DNA from: Nectonema munidae
Taxonomy: Eukaryota; Nematomorpha; Nectonematoida; Nectonematidae
Assembly (NCBI GenBank): GCA_030549495.1
Contig: JAUIRK010000293.1
Span: 124,001 to 188,000 of the forward strand
Direction: 5' to 3'
DNA: 64,000 nucleotides
Position 1 is the first letter of the stretch; each line of letters starts with the position of its first letter. This document shows, one piece after another, positions 44,328 through 56,239 of this stretch. Both the position numbers and the translations under genes were made by a program. Under the pieces are notes generated by a model. It worked only from the letters and a program-made list of their open reading frames with translations. It did no database searches and was not told the origin of the DNA.

Positions 44328-45439
44328 TGACGTACCTTTTTTAGTTTCACAAACATTTTATCATAAAACAAATAGTTATATTTCATCATTATCATCATCG
44401 TAATTTATTATGGGATTATTATTCATGAATACGAGAGAAACTAAGAGTAATTGAATGATATAATACAGTATATACACAAATAGAAAAGGGAATTGAAGCT
44501 GGGCACTGTGTTTTTTTACGCTGACAACATTCATCATATTTTAATAATGTTTTCATAAAGACGTATTTATCATAAAAAATTTGGATAAAGTAAAAATTGA
44601 AAAAAATCGAAAAAAACTTTACGGTATATAGAAAAAAGAAAAATGTTTGAAAATTGCGTTGTTGGGCTTTTTACTCCATTTTGTTAATTCAATCTTATTT
44701 TTCTCCATGATGAAAATATATAACAAAAAAAATCTTCAGTTAATTAAAGTTAATTGTTAGTACTTTCGTTTAGTTTTTAAAAATTATTAAAAAAAAAAGA
44801 AGTTTTTCTCTGTATTTTTGCCATTTGAATGATCAAGTAACCTATGTAAATAAAACTTCACCGCTTGCAATGAATGTAACATCGAAGTTTTGGCTATAGT
44901 TGTGTGCTTCTAAACTTAGAGTGATATAAAATACTTTAGGAGACTTTTATGATATTTGTTCAATGTTAGTTTTTTATACAAAGAGCACCAATAATTTAGA
45001 TTATGTAGGAGCAAATGTATACTTCAAATTAATATCAAAACATGATAGTTTCCAAAATGTCCGGGGGGGGGGGGTTTTGTCCTACACCCACATAACACAA
45101 TTTGAAAATAAGTTAGAGAGGATTATTATCAATTGGTGTGAAAAAATAAGATAAAAACACTAAAGTAGTGAGCAAAGCTAAAAACTCCAAATAAAATCAA
45201 CATTAGCTTGTTTTTAAAATGCACACCAAAAAAGTCCGTAGTGCACGAAACAGTATCATACTCCTCTTGCATAAAATTATTATTGGGATCATTTGAAGGG
45301 GGTTAGAAACTAATGCACAAGACAAGAGAGTCCATCACTGTTCTCACTCTACCGCAACAAAAAGGAAACAACTAAAGTTCATACTATTACTGCCTGTGCA
45401 AATCTAATTCGAGAAAAAATACCTGTAAAGAACAAACAA
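44328..45439. other. A+T-rich spacer
   Basis: A G12 run (45063-45074) is the only notable texture. I see no gene or clear repeat. Confidence 0.45.
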
Positions 45440-47527
45440 AACTTTATTGAATAAAGCATAAAATATAACAATTAAAATAAAAATTACAAAGTTTAATTTG
45501 AACATATTATATTCAAATAGAGTTACATTTAGGGCACACTCAAAAAGAATGCCTTTTGCAAATGAATTTTTTGCAAAGAGAACATTTACATGTACCTCTT
45601 GTTCTTGGTGTACAATTGGCTATAGAACAGTAACCTCTGTTCGAAGTAGGAGTTTCTGACGCTTCCTGAGGTGTCTGAAATCCAAAGTATGATAGAATGC
45701 TTCTAACTGGCATTGAAATTTGAGAAATATTCGAGCGGAGTAGCATTGACTGTTCACAAAGACTTCGAGATAAGCTTTTCAAAAAAACTTTTCTTCCCGC
45801 TCTTTTTGAAGAAAAAACCTTTTCTGGGCAATTATGTTAAAAAATAACCCAAGAGTTGTAAGCGGCAATGTCCAAATAATTAGTAAACTCGGCCATAGTC
45901 CAGCGTCTAATTGGTTTGTAGCACGTATACTCCCTTGTCATCCTGTTGAAGCAGTCGACACCACATTTATTTTCATTGTAACACAAAAAAGATTCTGGTT
46001 TATTTTTAATATTTGATATAACAACATTTCTTGTGTGTTGCGAAGATAGCACGTATACTGACTTGAAGTTTTTTGTCGCACGCGTCAACGGTATGTATAT
46101 TGAAAGGGAAGCAAACACAGTATAAACAATCTTGCTCTCAGTTTCTTGTAGGTTTAAAATTTTCAAATATTTTGGTTTTTTGTAAAGTAGGCACAAATCT
46201 ACGGTTTGGATTTACTGTGCCACAAATAGTCAAATTAAACTCAAGAGCCCACTTTGCTAATTCATGTGAAGTGAAAAAGCGGTCCAAATAAATTCCACAA
46301 CCATGAGGTAAGTCACATTGTGAAATCAAACGCTTATAAATTTGAAAGCTTGAAAAATAGGTTTTATCTGAAAGCCCAGTAATGTACAGTTCATGTCTTA
46401 TTACATAAAAAGTTTTGGAGTCATTCAAATGAAACATTTTCATTCCATAATGACCTGGTTTTTTTTGGTCGTAGACCTTCACAGGACAACCACCTCTAAA
46501 TTTAATTAGTTGTTCATCAATCGTAACTGTTTCAAGAGGAGTCCAGAATTTATGACACTTTTTAAAAAAATTATCATGAATAAATCTTATGGGAGAGATT
46601 TTGTCATTTTTGTCTCTAACAGTATGATCATCAAACCTAATGAAAATGTTTATAAACATGAACATACGTCTACCAATAGCTGCTCTAAGGAATGGATCTC
46701 CATTTTTTGAAAAAAGTTGTCGTGTGATAATTTTCTGGTCTTTGGCTTGACCGATGTGGAAAACACAACCAAAGTATGCCATGAGGTCAGAAATTTCAAA
46801 TCTTTGGTAGCAGCTTCTAAGTTCTTCCCATTTGCAATTGACATTACTTTAAAAAGTATTAAAAATAAAATGAAATGTGTAAGGTAAAAATTTACTTGTA
46901 GTTCTCTGCAGCTTTTTTTTCGTCATCTCCACCATATGATTCATCAAGTTATGTCAAAAAAAGTTTGAAAATTTCATAATGGTTCTTAAAACCTTGTCCT
47001 TCATTTGAAGATCCAAAAGTCCTAGATGATTGATTGCGTCTATTCCTGATCAAACTGGGACCACAAACAGAGTTTTGAGAATCCCAAGTTGGTTCCATCT
47101 GGAGCCAAGAGGCTATCATCTATATTTTCCGTGTTTGTTTCTTGATCATTATCATGACTGTCTTCATCATCCTCTTTGGATTCAATAACAGATTCTTGAG
47201 AACTAAAATTCTCAAAAACATCACAAGCCATATCTTCCGAACATTCAGAAAACTCTTCTTCACTGGATATAGAAATATATGAGGATGAAAAACTCACGGT
47301 TTAAATTGATGTTGGCTAAAATTATATCGTTTCACATACTTTCATGTGTAATATTTGTCAAGCTTCTTTCTTTTTGGGTTAGTTTTTCAAAAATAAAATA
47401 TTATTTTCATCGGTTTCCGTGATTTAACTTCATTTAATTTGAAAACAGTGTACAATTTGTTTTTTCCTTTTCAATTTTGAAATAATAATTTTCAACCAGA
47501 AAAAAAAGTTCATCTAGATGGCGTTAA
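45440..47527 (-). mobile_element. piggyBac element (copy 4, same subfamily as copy 1)
   Basis: The right boundary at 47515-47527 is TAGATGGCGTTAA, i.e. TTAA followed on the minus strand by CGCCATCTA. The same 13 bases occur at 4946 near copy 1, which supports it as the terminus of this subfamily. The left boundary was not located exactly; 45440 marks the A+T-rich zone beyond the transposase stop. The transposase occupies 45540-47297. Confidence 0.65.
45540..47297 (-). pseudogene. piggyBac transposase (copy 4)
   Basis: Minus-strand order: an acidic N-terminus (SSYISISSEEEFSECSEDMA, then ESKEDDEDSHDNDQETNTEN), the long frame 46138-46782 with PFLRAAIGRRMFMFINIFIR, FDDHTVRDKNDKISPIRFIH, ETVTIDEQLIKFRGGCPVKV, YITGLSDKTYFSSFQIYKRL, GIYLDRFFTSHELAKWALEF and TICGTVNPNRR. 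Then come IPLTRATKNFKSVYVLSSQH and NENKCGVDCFNRMTREYTCY, and a Cys-rich tail TPRTRGTCKCSLCKKFICKR. All four Asp blocks are present (IRFDD, TIDEQ, YLDRFFTS, GVDCFNRM). Breaks are fewer than in copy 1: shifts near 46790-47040, around 46150 and near 45835. Family membership is certain. Confidence 0.9.
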
Positions 47528-47764
47528 TTTTTTTTCCATAGAATGAAGGAAGATAATCAAAACTTTGAATTATAAATGAATTTTTTTCTTATTTTTACAC
47601 ATATAGTAATCCAAAATTTAAAAAGACAGTAAAAACTTGATTTATTTGACAATCTTTTCAGCAAGATAAATCTATCTTTGGTGAAAACCAAATAAATAAA
47701 CGATGGGTTTTTTACTCCATTATGGTGGTAATGGTGATGCACCAATATACTGTGGTAAGCGAAG
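47528..47764. other. Spacer between piggyBac and hAT relics
   Basis: I see only A+T-rich sequence. GGTGATGCACCAATATACTG near 47730 may belong to the end of the neighbouring hAT element, but no matching opposite end was found. Confidence 0.35.
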
Positions 47765-49845
47765 GTTAAAAAATAAAATCAAACATTCTTAAAACCAAAA
47801 TTAGGAGAGCTTTATTTGAATAACATTAAATACAATCTGAAAGTTGGAAGAGTTTTCTCACGTTTCCGTCACTAAGGCTTAACCTTTTTTTGTTCAAAAG
47901 GTGCCCAAGCATTGGCATGACTCTTTCGGCGGATGTACTTGATGTCTGGACGCTGCCGTATTTCAAAAACAGCTTTGAGAACACTGGATAAAGATTTCGG
48001 TTCTTTCTCCAAAACTCTGAAGGCTGATCGTCAATTGACAATGCCTTTTCTTTTTCAAATCTTTCAATTTCATCATCTACATTGTACTTCTTAACACCAG
48101 CAGAGTCGTAATTTTTCTCATCACAAATTGTTGAAAGGAACTTTGTTTTCTTTCAATGTTTTCCTTGGCGTGAGAGTCAGCTATTTCCCTTGCTTCTTCT
48201 CTTATTTCAGCAACAATTTGTTCTCTAGTCAGGGTGAAGTGTCCAAAATCAAGCTCATTGAGGAACAAGAGTTTACTGAACATCTTGTCAAGGAAAGAGG
48301 CTTTGGCAAGAAGGGTGAAGTTCAAATTTTTGCGACACCTCAATTAACTCTTTAGTCAGAGTTTTCTTAAAAATATGAACATATGTTTGATCATCATCAG
48401 ATTTTTCCAAAACGTTATGGAATTTTGTTACAAATGGAAGAACGCAGGCCCCTGTGCTGTATTTTTCAGCTCCTAACTGGGTGATGCCTTCCTCAAGGAT
48501 ATCTAACAAAGGAGTGATGCTTAGTATAACTTTGTAATCGTCATCAGTTAGAGTCAAACTTTCATATTCTACATCATCACCCTTGTAGAACAGTTTCAAT
48601 GCAGCATTATAGCTTCTTTGTTTATCATGGCTTTATTTTCATCAACCTCTCTAGCAGGTTCATTGAGAAAACTTCGGAACATGATTGTAGTTGACGTGAA
48701 TCTTGTTTTTACTTCACCCTAAACTGATTGGTTTGATGTTTCTCTTTAACTGCTCCTTCTGAATGTTACCTTTCAATTTTGGCGACATGTTTGCTTTTGT
48801 CGTGATCTTGCTCAATTTTTCACGAAGATCGGTCAACTTCTTTGAACTTACAAGAACCTTCTGAATGGATTTACTCTCGATATGGGGCAAACAACCATTT
48901 CTATTATCAAAGGTTTCTTTCATGGTCGGCTCATCTGTGGTGGACGAGACCACCTTCTTATCAATTCCATGATCATCCAAACTATTTTAACTACATTTCT
49001 GTATACTGAAGCTGTCTTTGAGTCGGATTTGATAACATTAGAATCTTCTTCTTTGAGTCAAAAGATTTAGGATCTATCCAATGAGCATTTATTTCAATAA
49101 AAGTCTTCCCGCAAAGACTCGTACCTGCGTCGGTGGTCACAGACAAATGATCAATATTTTTGAACTCTTCAACAACTTCCTTCTTCTTAGCATCATACAG
49201 CTTGTCAATATCTTTGGCTAACGTTGTACGTGAAGGTAATTGTAATTGAGGATCGGCCAGATTTATAATCTTTTTCAGTCCTTCATCTTCGACAATTGAA
49301 AGAGGTCTGGACTGCTGTGAAACCCACTCAAGACAGAGCTTTCTTAATTCAATTTGCTTCGGATGATCTTTGTTGTACTTTGTAACAGAACTACTCTTCA
49401 AACTAAAATGATGCGTGAATCTTGGCTAGTTGTTACTTTTTTTATCCTCTCTATGTTCATTCTTCAAATTATTTCCTACATTTCCTGGACTACCATTGTA
49501 CTTGAATCACTTTCCACAAAAGGCACAAACAACTTCGTTAGCTACAAGTTTTCCATCAACTTTTCTTTCTCCAGCAAATCTCCATACTTTACTTGGGGTG
49601 GAACTCTTATGTTTGACTACTGGAGGGTAAAGCAGATCATCTTTCCATTTAAATGGACTGAGGAATTAGCTCCGAGCTTTTTAGAAGTTCTCCTTTGGGT
49701 TCTTTCTCTTGGTCACCGTCAACAACTTCTTCATTACCTTCATCATCATTCTTGTTGTCTATTATATCTTCCAAATGCGACAATCCTCCTTCATAGTCAT
49801 CTGAGGGAAAATCGACATCGCTGTCACTATTTTGTGTGGGCATTT
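47765..49845 (-). pseudogene. BED-finger hAT transposase relic
   Basis: The minus strand starts with an acidic leader (MPTQNSDSDVDFPSDDYEGG) at 49843. A BED finger follows (VVCAFCGK...FKYNGSPGN...NLKNEH, with one stop inside), then the open part 48991-49401 with SRPLSIVEDEGLKKIIN, LQLPSRTTLAKDIDKLY and IDHLSVTTDAGTSLCGKTFI, where the first catalytic Asp is in TTDAGTS. Downstream pieces include KKVVSSTTDEPTMKETFDNR, LTDDDYKVILSITPLLDILE and the dimerisation domain EFWRKNRNLYPVFSKLFLKY with SSTSAERVMPMLGHLLNKKR. At least five frame changes or stops are needed. The total span (about 2.1 kb) is close to a complete coding region. The element ends are not resolved. The long plus-strand frame at 49354-49962 is its shadow. 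Confidence 0.85.
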
Positions 49846-49849
49846 AAAT

Positions 49850-50641
49850 TCTTTTGGGGGACAATATATGAACGAATTTTGATTTCATATCTAAATATAT
49901 CATATTTTTATTTAATTTTGGCAAGAAGTGACATAAAAGTTTTTTGGAGGTGCAAAAAATAGCAATAATGAAAATGCTTACTAGTAATTTTTTCATTCAT
50001 AAACACTATAGCTGCAGCGAAGATACGTTAAATATATTTTCATAAAAATCGCCGTGTTAGAGGCCGTATTTTTTTGTAAATTTTACTGCCTTTTAATTTA
50101 TAAAATTTTATTGTGAAAAAAACTACCGTTTATATAAATATAATAAAACCTTAGCGCTCCGTATAATTAAAATATATAGTAATCATTTCTTACTGATAAC
50201 ATTTCTGGAAATCAAAATGGAAAAGTTTGGTCGTTCAGATATAATAAAAATGGTTAGGCTACAACTGTTTCAATTATTGATTTTGTTTATTATTGTTTTC
50301 CAAATAGATATCTAAATTACATTTTCAGCTCAAATGTTTATAATGAAAAGAAGAGCGAGATTTGCGGGTATTATATACAATATTGTATAATAAGTTCAAA
50401 AGAAATAATAGAGTTAGATATGTTTATTTCAAATATTTCATTTATTTTTACTGAAAAATTTTTTTACGAGCAGATATGTTTGCATGGATTTTAACTTTTG
50501 GAAAACTCTACTGATAATTCCTTTTTTTAGCTGATTAGCTAAAAAATGCTTTTTTCGTTTAACGCGAAAATTTACCAAAAACGCTTTTAACCAAAAGCGC
50601 TAAGAGCACATCTCAGCTATAGTTGATAGAGACTAGGGGTG
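49850..50641. other. A+T-rich spacer
   Basis: I see no gene. TTTTCGTTTAACGCGAAAAT near 50550 is a small palindrome. Confidence 0.45.
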
Positions 50642-50650
50642 TAAAAACAA

Positions 50651-50727
50651 CGGTCAGACTAAACATACTAAAGTATCATCTATCATTTCAAAACACTCAT
50701 TTTATTGGGGTGTTTAGTCTGACCCTC
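50651..50727. mobile_element. Very short MITE, 77 bp, with perfect target duplication
   Basis: The flanks are TAAAAACAA (50642-50650) and TAAAAACAA (50728-50736), identical over 9 bp. Inside, GGTCAGACTAAACA (50652-50665) and its exact reverse complement (near 50711-50724) form 14-bp inverted repeats. There is no coding capacity. An 8-9 bp duplication suits hAT or Mutator-type transposases; the family is not clear. Confidence 0.85.
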
Positions 50728-50736
50728 TAAAAACAA

Positions 50737-52465
50737 TCTTTTGCTTCAATGAGTATCATATTTTTATTACTGATTGACATATCATTATGATGGCCACGCT
50801 TCAACCCATCTTTCTATTCAAACATGTGTTAGATTAGATGTTTATATGTGTTTGTGTGTAATAACTTTTTATAAGCATAATTACTTTACTTCTGCAATTT
50901 TCATTTAAGCGCATTAGACTTTTTCATCACTGATTGATAAAGTCAGTTGTTTCATTTAAGTTCGAACATTTGCAGTTTATGATTAAAATGCTACTCGGAA
51001 TTTTATTTTTTTCTAATCCGATTCAAAACATCAAAAATGTCAATTAGTATTCTTGCAAAGACTTTTTAATTTTTTTTAAATCAGTTTCTGAGGGGAGAGA
51101 GGATGCTTTATGAACAGTTTTTCCAATTGTTAATGTTTTTCAAATACTCTTTAACTGTGTAACTTTTTACCCAGAATAAAAACTTTTTAATATCTTCTTA
51201 TTATTAAAATTTTCCATTTTGCATATTTTAATTTTAAGTACCTTTCTAGTTCTTTTGTTAAGGGCATTGTGAACAGAATTTTTAGTGGGATGGGGATGTG
51301 GTATTAAATTTTATTAATCACTGTTTTTCAATAATATACAATTTTTTCCTTAACAAATTTTTGAGTGTGTTAATATGTTTTTTAATTTTAAAAACAACTA
51401 AATGATTTTATATTGATTTTTAAATCTATACTTTTTTTTTATTATGATGCATTTAGTTCTCTAACTCATTTTTTCTTGCAAAATATATATTTTTTTAATC
51501 TGATAGAGTATGAGTGTTAGTCCCTAACCATGTGAAGTAGACTCTGAAATTGACACTAAAAAATATTATCGTAATTTCAGCAGATGATTTGGGTTTAAAA
51601 ATGAATGAAAAACGAAGAATTCGAAAAAAATATTAATGAAACGAGTTGCTTTGAAACAGATGAAACTATTCAGAGAAAGAAAACAACCAAATAAATTAGC
51701 AGAACATCATATGGGTATACGCTCGATAGCACTAAATTATAATATATTCTTTAAAAGTCAAAATCTTTTTTTTTTGAAAAACTAATGTACACATTTTAGA
51801 TTCAAGAACACAAGAATTATTTAATTATTATATTGCTACTCTGTTTGAATTTTCCCTATTTTTTTGAAGATTTAATAAAAAAATATTTCAAATTTTTACT
51901 TCGATTCAATCACTTCTACCTTCTTCGCCTCTATTTTTAAGCTCAAAAATAATATTTCTACCTCTCTTAAAAATTTCCAATATTGAATCTGACGGTGATG
52001 CATTTGATTGTGAACTGAAAATTTAAAAGGTTTTTAATGAATATATTTTATCAAACTAATGGACAATTTTTTAGCCGTTTATAAATTCAAAGTTTGATCC
52101 CTTGATTCATAAATCTCTTGAAGATATTTCTGCTTTATTTTTTCCAATGTAAGAAAGAGGCCTTCCCTAATGCTTTTGCTTTATATGCTGGTATTTCTTT
52201 ATTTTATTTTTATTTTGTCAATATAAAATGATGTCTTTGTCAGGTTGTATCACGTTTGGTATTTCAACTTCAGTTTGTTAGAGAGTATTTTCTGGCTTAA
52301 AAAGAGTTTTTTCACCTTGCCTAGAAGTTCTTGCAGCGAAGAAAGAAAGGAAACATTTACACCAAAGAAATTACAAATGAAGAATATTTGAAAGAATTTA
52401 GCTCAAAAAAGAGGCTTACTTATTTTATTTTAATAAAGTCTTCAAATATTTGAATTTTATGAAAA
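50737..52465. other. A+T-rich stretch without a gene
   Basis: I see no gene or repeat with support in this stretch. Confidence 0.5.
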
Positions 52466-52945
52466 AAAATTATTGTTGAACACCAATCTAATAGAAATAA
52501 AAAAAGATAAATAAAAGATCTAATTTATTGCAACCTCAAATCAAAGTATTGAAAAGAGATAAAGTATGAATTTTTTATTTATAAATTAAATATTTTTTTT
52601 ATTTACTCTCATACTTTAATGTAAATTAAATCTAGAATCTCTAGTAAAATATTTAAATAGTTAAATTTGAAATCTATAAGAAAAAATTTCTAATTTTTTT
52701 TTATTTACTGACAATCTAGGATCTTTAGTAAAATATAGTTAATGAATTCTAATTAAATTTGAAATCTATAAAAATATTTTTCTTAATCTTTATATTATGA
52801 TAGAGTTTACTAATGTATAGTTTGATTGGCATCACAACAGCCAATAATTTATCAAAGAAATTTTTTGATTGACAGAATCGTAAAGTAAAAGATTACCAAA
52901 AAATTATTGTTGAACACCAATCTAATAGATATAAAAACTATAAGG
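52466..52945. repeat. Direct repeats around an A+T-rich block
   Basis: A block of nearly 40 bp containing ATTGTTGAACACCAATCTAA occurs at about 52471 and again at about 52903. Between them a unit with ATCT(A/C)TAGTAAAATAT...AAATTTGAAATCTATAA is present twice (near 52636 and 52726). This is local duplication of non-coding sequence; the outer repeats are too short and the interior too empty to suggest a retroelement. Confidence 0.6.
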
Positions 52946-53651
52946 GCTAATCCTTTTATTCCAATTTTTTGTTAAAGGAAAAGAAAAATTAAAATATATA
53001 ATTTTGCCCCTCCCTTCCTCCCTCCTGTTGTGGATGTCTAGCGACTGGACTGGAAGCATATGAAAGTTGTAGATTAAAAATTCAAATATCAGTTGTGTGC
53101 CCATTCCTATCTATATGTGCATATTTATGCGTGATTTATGCAGTTATGTGTCTGCGCTGTGAGATGCCTTATATTTAACACTTAAGTTAAGTTATCAGTG
53201 AAAATTGGATTTATTTAAAAAATGTATTTTATTCGCTATAAATCATATCAAATGTGCAGACGAAAATCGAATTTTATCGAAGGAGATAATGTAACATTTT
53301 ATTTATAAGAAAGCTTTGCTTTGCTTTGCGCGTCTTTATTTCAATCTTTAAAAGTGTTTTTGTTTTACTTTTCTGAAGATCTTCTTTAGCTTTAGAAGTT
53401 TCGTCATTGCTCCAAGAAAATGCCTAAAAAATATTGAATCTAATGAGAATACACTTTTATTAAACTGAGTTGTAAAAAAAACTTTTCTCATTTGTATAGA
53501 AGAAACTAAAAGAATTTAAATGATAACATCAATAAAATTATATTTTTCTGAACAATGAAGAATTATAAATGTAACGCTTTCAATTTGAAAATCATAGAGG
53601 ATTTATTGATTAAACTTATATGCAGACTCAGAAATGTAGAAGCTATAGATA
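52946..53651. other. A+T-rich spacer
   Basis: I see nothing that can be supported here. Confidence 0.5.
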
Positions 53652-53659
53652 AGTTTACT

Positions 53660-53918
53660 CAGGGCCGGCCTTAGGCCTCTGCAACGTATGCGGCCGCAGT
53701 GGGCCCCGCGCTTCTCATTTTTCATTTTGATGATATATTGTATGATTTCGCTAAATGCAAGGTTCGCAAGTAAGTTACTACTTTGATCGTCATTTTGTGT
53801 TAATGAAAAAGTATTTTTTCAAAATCTTATTTCTCACTTTTAATCTTTTTTCCTACCCACACTGAGCCCCGCGCAATCCATTTTGCATAGGGCCCCGCGA
53901 ACACTAGGGCCGGTCCTG
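53660..53918. mobile_element. hAT-type MITE, 259 bp
   Basis: Perfect 8-bp flanks AGTTTACT (53652-53659 and 53919-53926) bound an element starting CAGGGCCGGCCTTAGG and ending CTAGGGCCGGTCCTG, imperfect inverted repeats. GGGCCCCGCG occurs near both ends (53700 and 53890). It is non-coding. Confidence 0.92.
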
Positions 53919-53926
53919 AGTTTACT

Positions 53927-54851
53927 ACAGCGTACCAGGCATGCTCAATATACTTGTTACATAAAACACAAAAGCTCTTCTAAAATGCCATTTAGATCGA
54001 TTTGTGTAATCCTCAACAAGTTTAAACATCTTTTAAAACAACTTATCCGTTTCGTCTCTAGCTATATGAAACGAACATTGATTCAATCGATAAAATAAAA
54101 AAGATACCTCTTACCAATTTTAATGAAAACAATATGGTGAGTTTGACCGGAACATGTTAATTCGTGCTTTGGTAAATACAGTCTTTAGACAATTCTGCCT
54201 CTAAATAATATTGAATCAGAAGCTGCCTTGTTGGTTGACATCGTTTACTTATACGGTTCAATTCCGGTAACGGATGCTATAGAAATGACATGTGACAAGT
54301 ATATATCACATGCACATGAAATATATACTCTCTAAATGTTCATGTAGATCTGATTAAGAAAATAATTCAAAAAGAACAACTTCGGTAATACAAAGCGCAA
54401 AATTAAAATACCTTTTATCTTAGATAAAGTTGATAGAACAATAAAAGAGAATTTAAAAAACAGGATATTAAAGTAAACATGGTTAATGAAAGCGTCTCTT
54501 TAACAAATGTCTTTGAAACAAAAAAGCATTCCTATAAAATGTACTTTATGCAAAAATAATAACAGGATTAACATCCCGAACTTGTACTTATCATTTAGGA
54601 AACACATTTTCGCTAATAAGAATAAAAAAGTAAACACATTATTTTTAGCCTAAATAACATACTAATTTATATAGGGTATGTTACTTCTATTCATAGTTTG
54701 TCACATCTTTTTGCATCGTATTTTTGTTACTTTACTCTGCCCTATTTTACAACACTTTATTTTGTTGAATGTTGTCAAACTTGCATCTCGATGGTGCTAC
54801 TCTCCTCTTTCATTTCCACTTCGTTATATGACTCTTCCAGTGACCGGAAAA
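53927..54851. other. Spacer without a recognised gene
   Basis: I see no gene. Open frames of up to 116 codons near 54678-55028 run into the fold-back element and are hydrophobic by composition. Confidence 0.4.
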
Positions 54852-55400
54852 ATCCTAATAGGAAAAATCGCCGCAAGACAATTTTGCCGTAAAACAAGTA
54901 TTTGTGATAAAAACAGTTTGGTTTTTGAAGTACCATTTTATCTCTTTCAAACAACCAAATTTGACCAAGTAATTATTTTTTTATTTTACCTTATTTTTTA
55001 TTTTATCTTTATTTTTTTTCGACTATAGTTTTTTGTAGGCAGACGATGGTTTATCAAATGGAAACTAGTAGATGAGGACTGAAATTAGTTGACGATCTTA
55101 ACTATATTTACCGAATAGATCGAAAATACGGATAAAAAAATAATTACTCCATACGGATAATAAAATAAAAAATAAATAAAATAAAATACGGATAATAAAA
55201 TAAAAAAATAATTACTCCCTTTCCTTATTGGTTGTTTGGAAGAGATAAAATGGTACTTCAGAAACGAAACTGTTTTTATCACAAATATTTGTTTTCGGCT
55301 AAATTGTCTTACGGCGATTTTTCCTATTAGGCTAAATTTCCTGAAGCGAGTTTTCCTACGGCAAATTTGTTTACGGCGAATTTTCCTAGAACCGACTCTT
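54852..55400. repeat. Large fold-back element, arms of about 165-185 bp
   Basis: The left arm (54852-55015) and right arm (about 55150-55334) are reverse complements at roughly 85-90%. Both hold CGGCGATTTTTCCTATTAGG at the outer edge and AGAGATAAAATGGTACTTCA in the middle. Beyond the right arm, variants of TACGGCGAATTTTCCTA repeat at 55312, 55355 and 55370. No transposase is present. The structure fits a fold-back or long-TIR MITE. Confidence 0.8.
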
Positions 55401-56239
55401 CCAACCTCAAAACCAGTTTCTTCTTTTTGTTGTTTTTTCTCAACTTTTTATTTGTGTTCTAAATAAATTCTATTTCATTCTAAATATCTCAAATTTTAGA
55501 AAATTCGCGAAATCAAAGTACTTTACAGTATATTCCTTCTTTATTTCTCTAATTATTTACTTTTCTTGATTCTCTTTCCACAATCATGATTGTTAACTTT
55601 TCACAAACAAGAATAGTTCTATTGTACAGCTAGATCTCGTAGAAGTCGAGTGAGTGTCTATGTTTACTTGCTTATCGTAATAATATTATATAACCATCAA
55701 ATATATGCAGATACACCATGCTATCCATATCATATAATAACTGATTATTGTATACTACCCACATTTCCGCCCTTATACATACATACCCTCGAATTTATAT
55801 CACATCATCTGATCTTTTTTGCTACACAACGTTTTATATCTTTTTATTTGATACAGATGTTTTTTTTAAAATACCGAAACATTTTTTTATCACTGAAGCA
55901 CAATTTCCTTTATTCTTCCTACTTTTTAAAATGCATAAATTGGGATCTGATATCTCATGAAGAAAATTATTTCAGCAGAAGTGACGCAAAGCCGTGCATT
56001 TTTAATAGATTTTCGTATGCATCCTAACACCATGCTCCGTTTTTATTCCGTCGAACTAAATGATAGCTTGCTTGATTTGTGAAAGGTATATAAATATTTC
56101 ATAGAAAGAGTATGGATAGAATTATTTTTTGAATAAACACTAGCTTTAGTTTGTTGCAATTTGGATGCATTTGGCAAATTTCACGCGCCGAAAGTCTCTT
56201 TTGCCAAATCAGATTTGCTTACGAGGAGTGTTTGAAGGA
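55401..56239. other. Non-coding; one unassigned ORF
   Basis: The frame 55650-56027 (+, 125 codons) begins MSVYVYLLIVIILYNHQIYA, which resembles a signal peptide, but the rest has no motif and is typical of chance frames in A+T-rich DNA. I do not call it a gene. Confidence 0.35.

Noticed and set aside
49354-49962. A 202-codon plus-strand gene
   Set aside because: It is the antisense shadow of the BED-finger hAT transposase on the minus strand.
52466-52945. Short LTR-like direct repeats
   Set aside because: The repeats are only about 40 bp, lack the usual terminal dinucleotides, and the interior has no gag/pol or primer site. Local duplication is simpler.
55650-56027. A secreted protein gene of 125 residues
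   Set aside because: Only the first 20 residues look like a signal peptide. The rest is Phe/Tyr/Ile-rich without motifs, as expected from random A+T-rich DNA.
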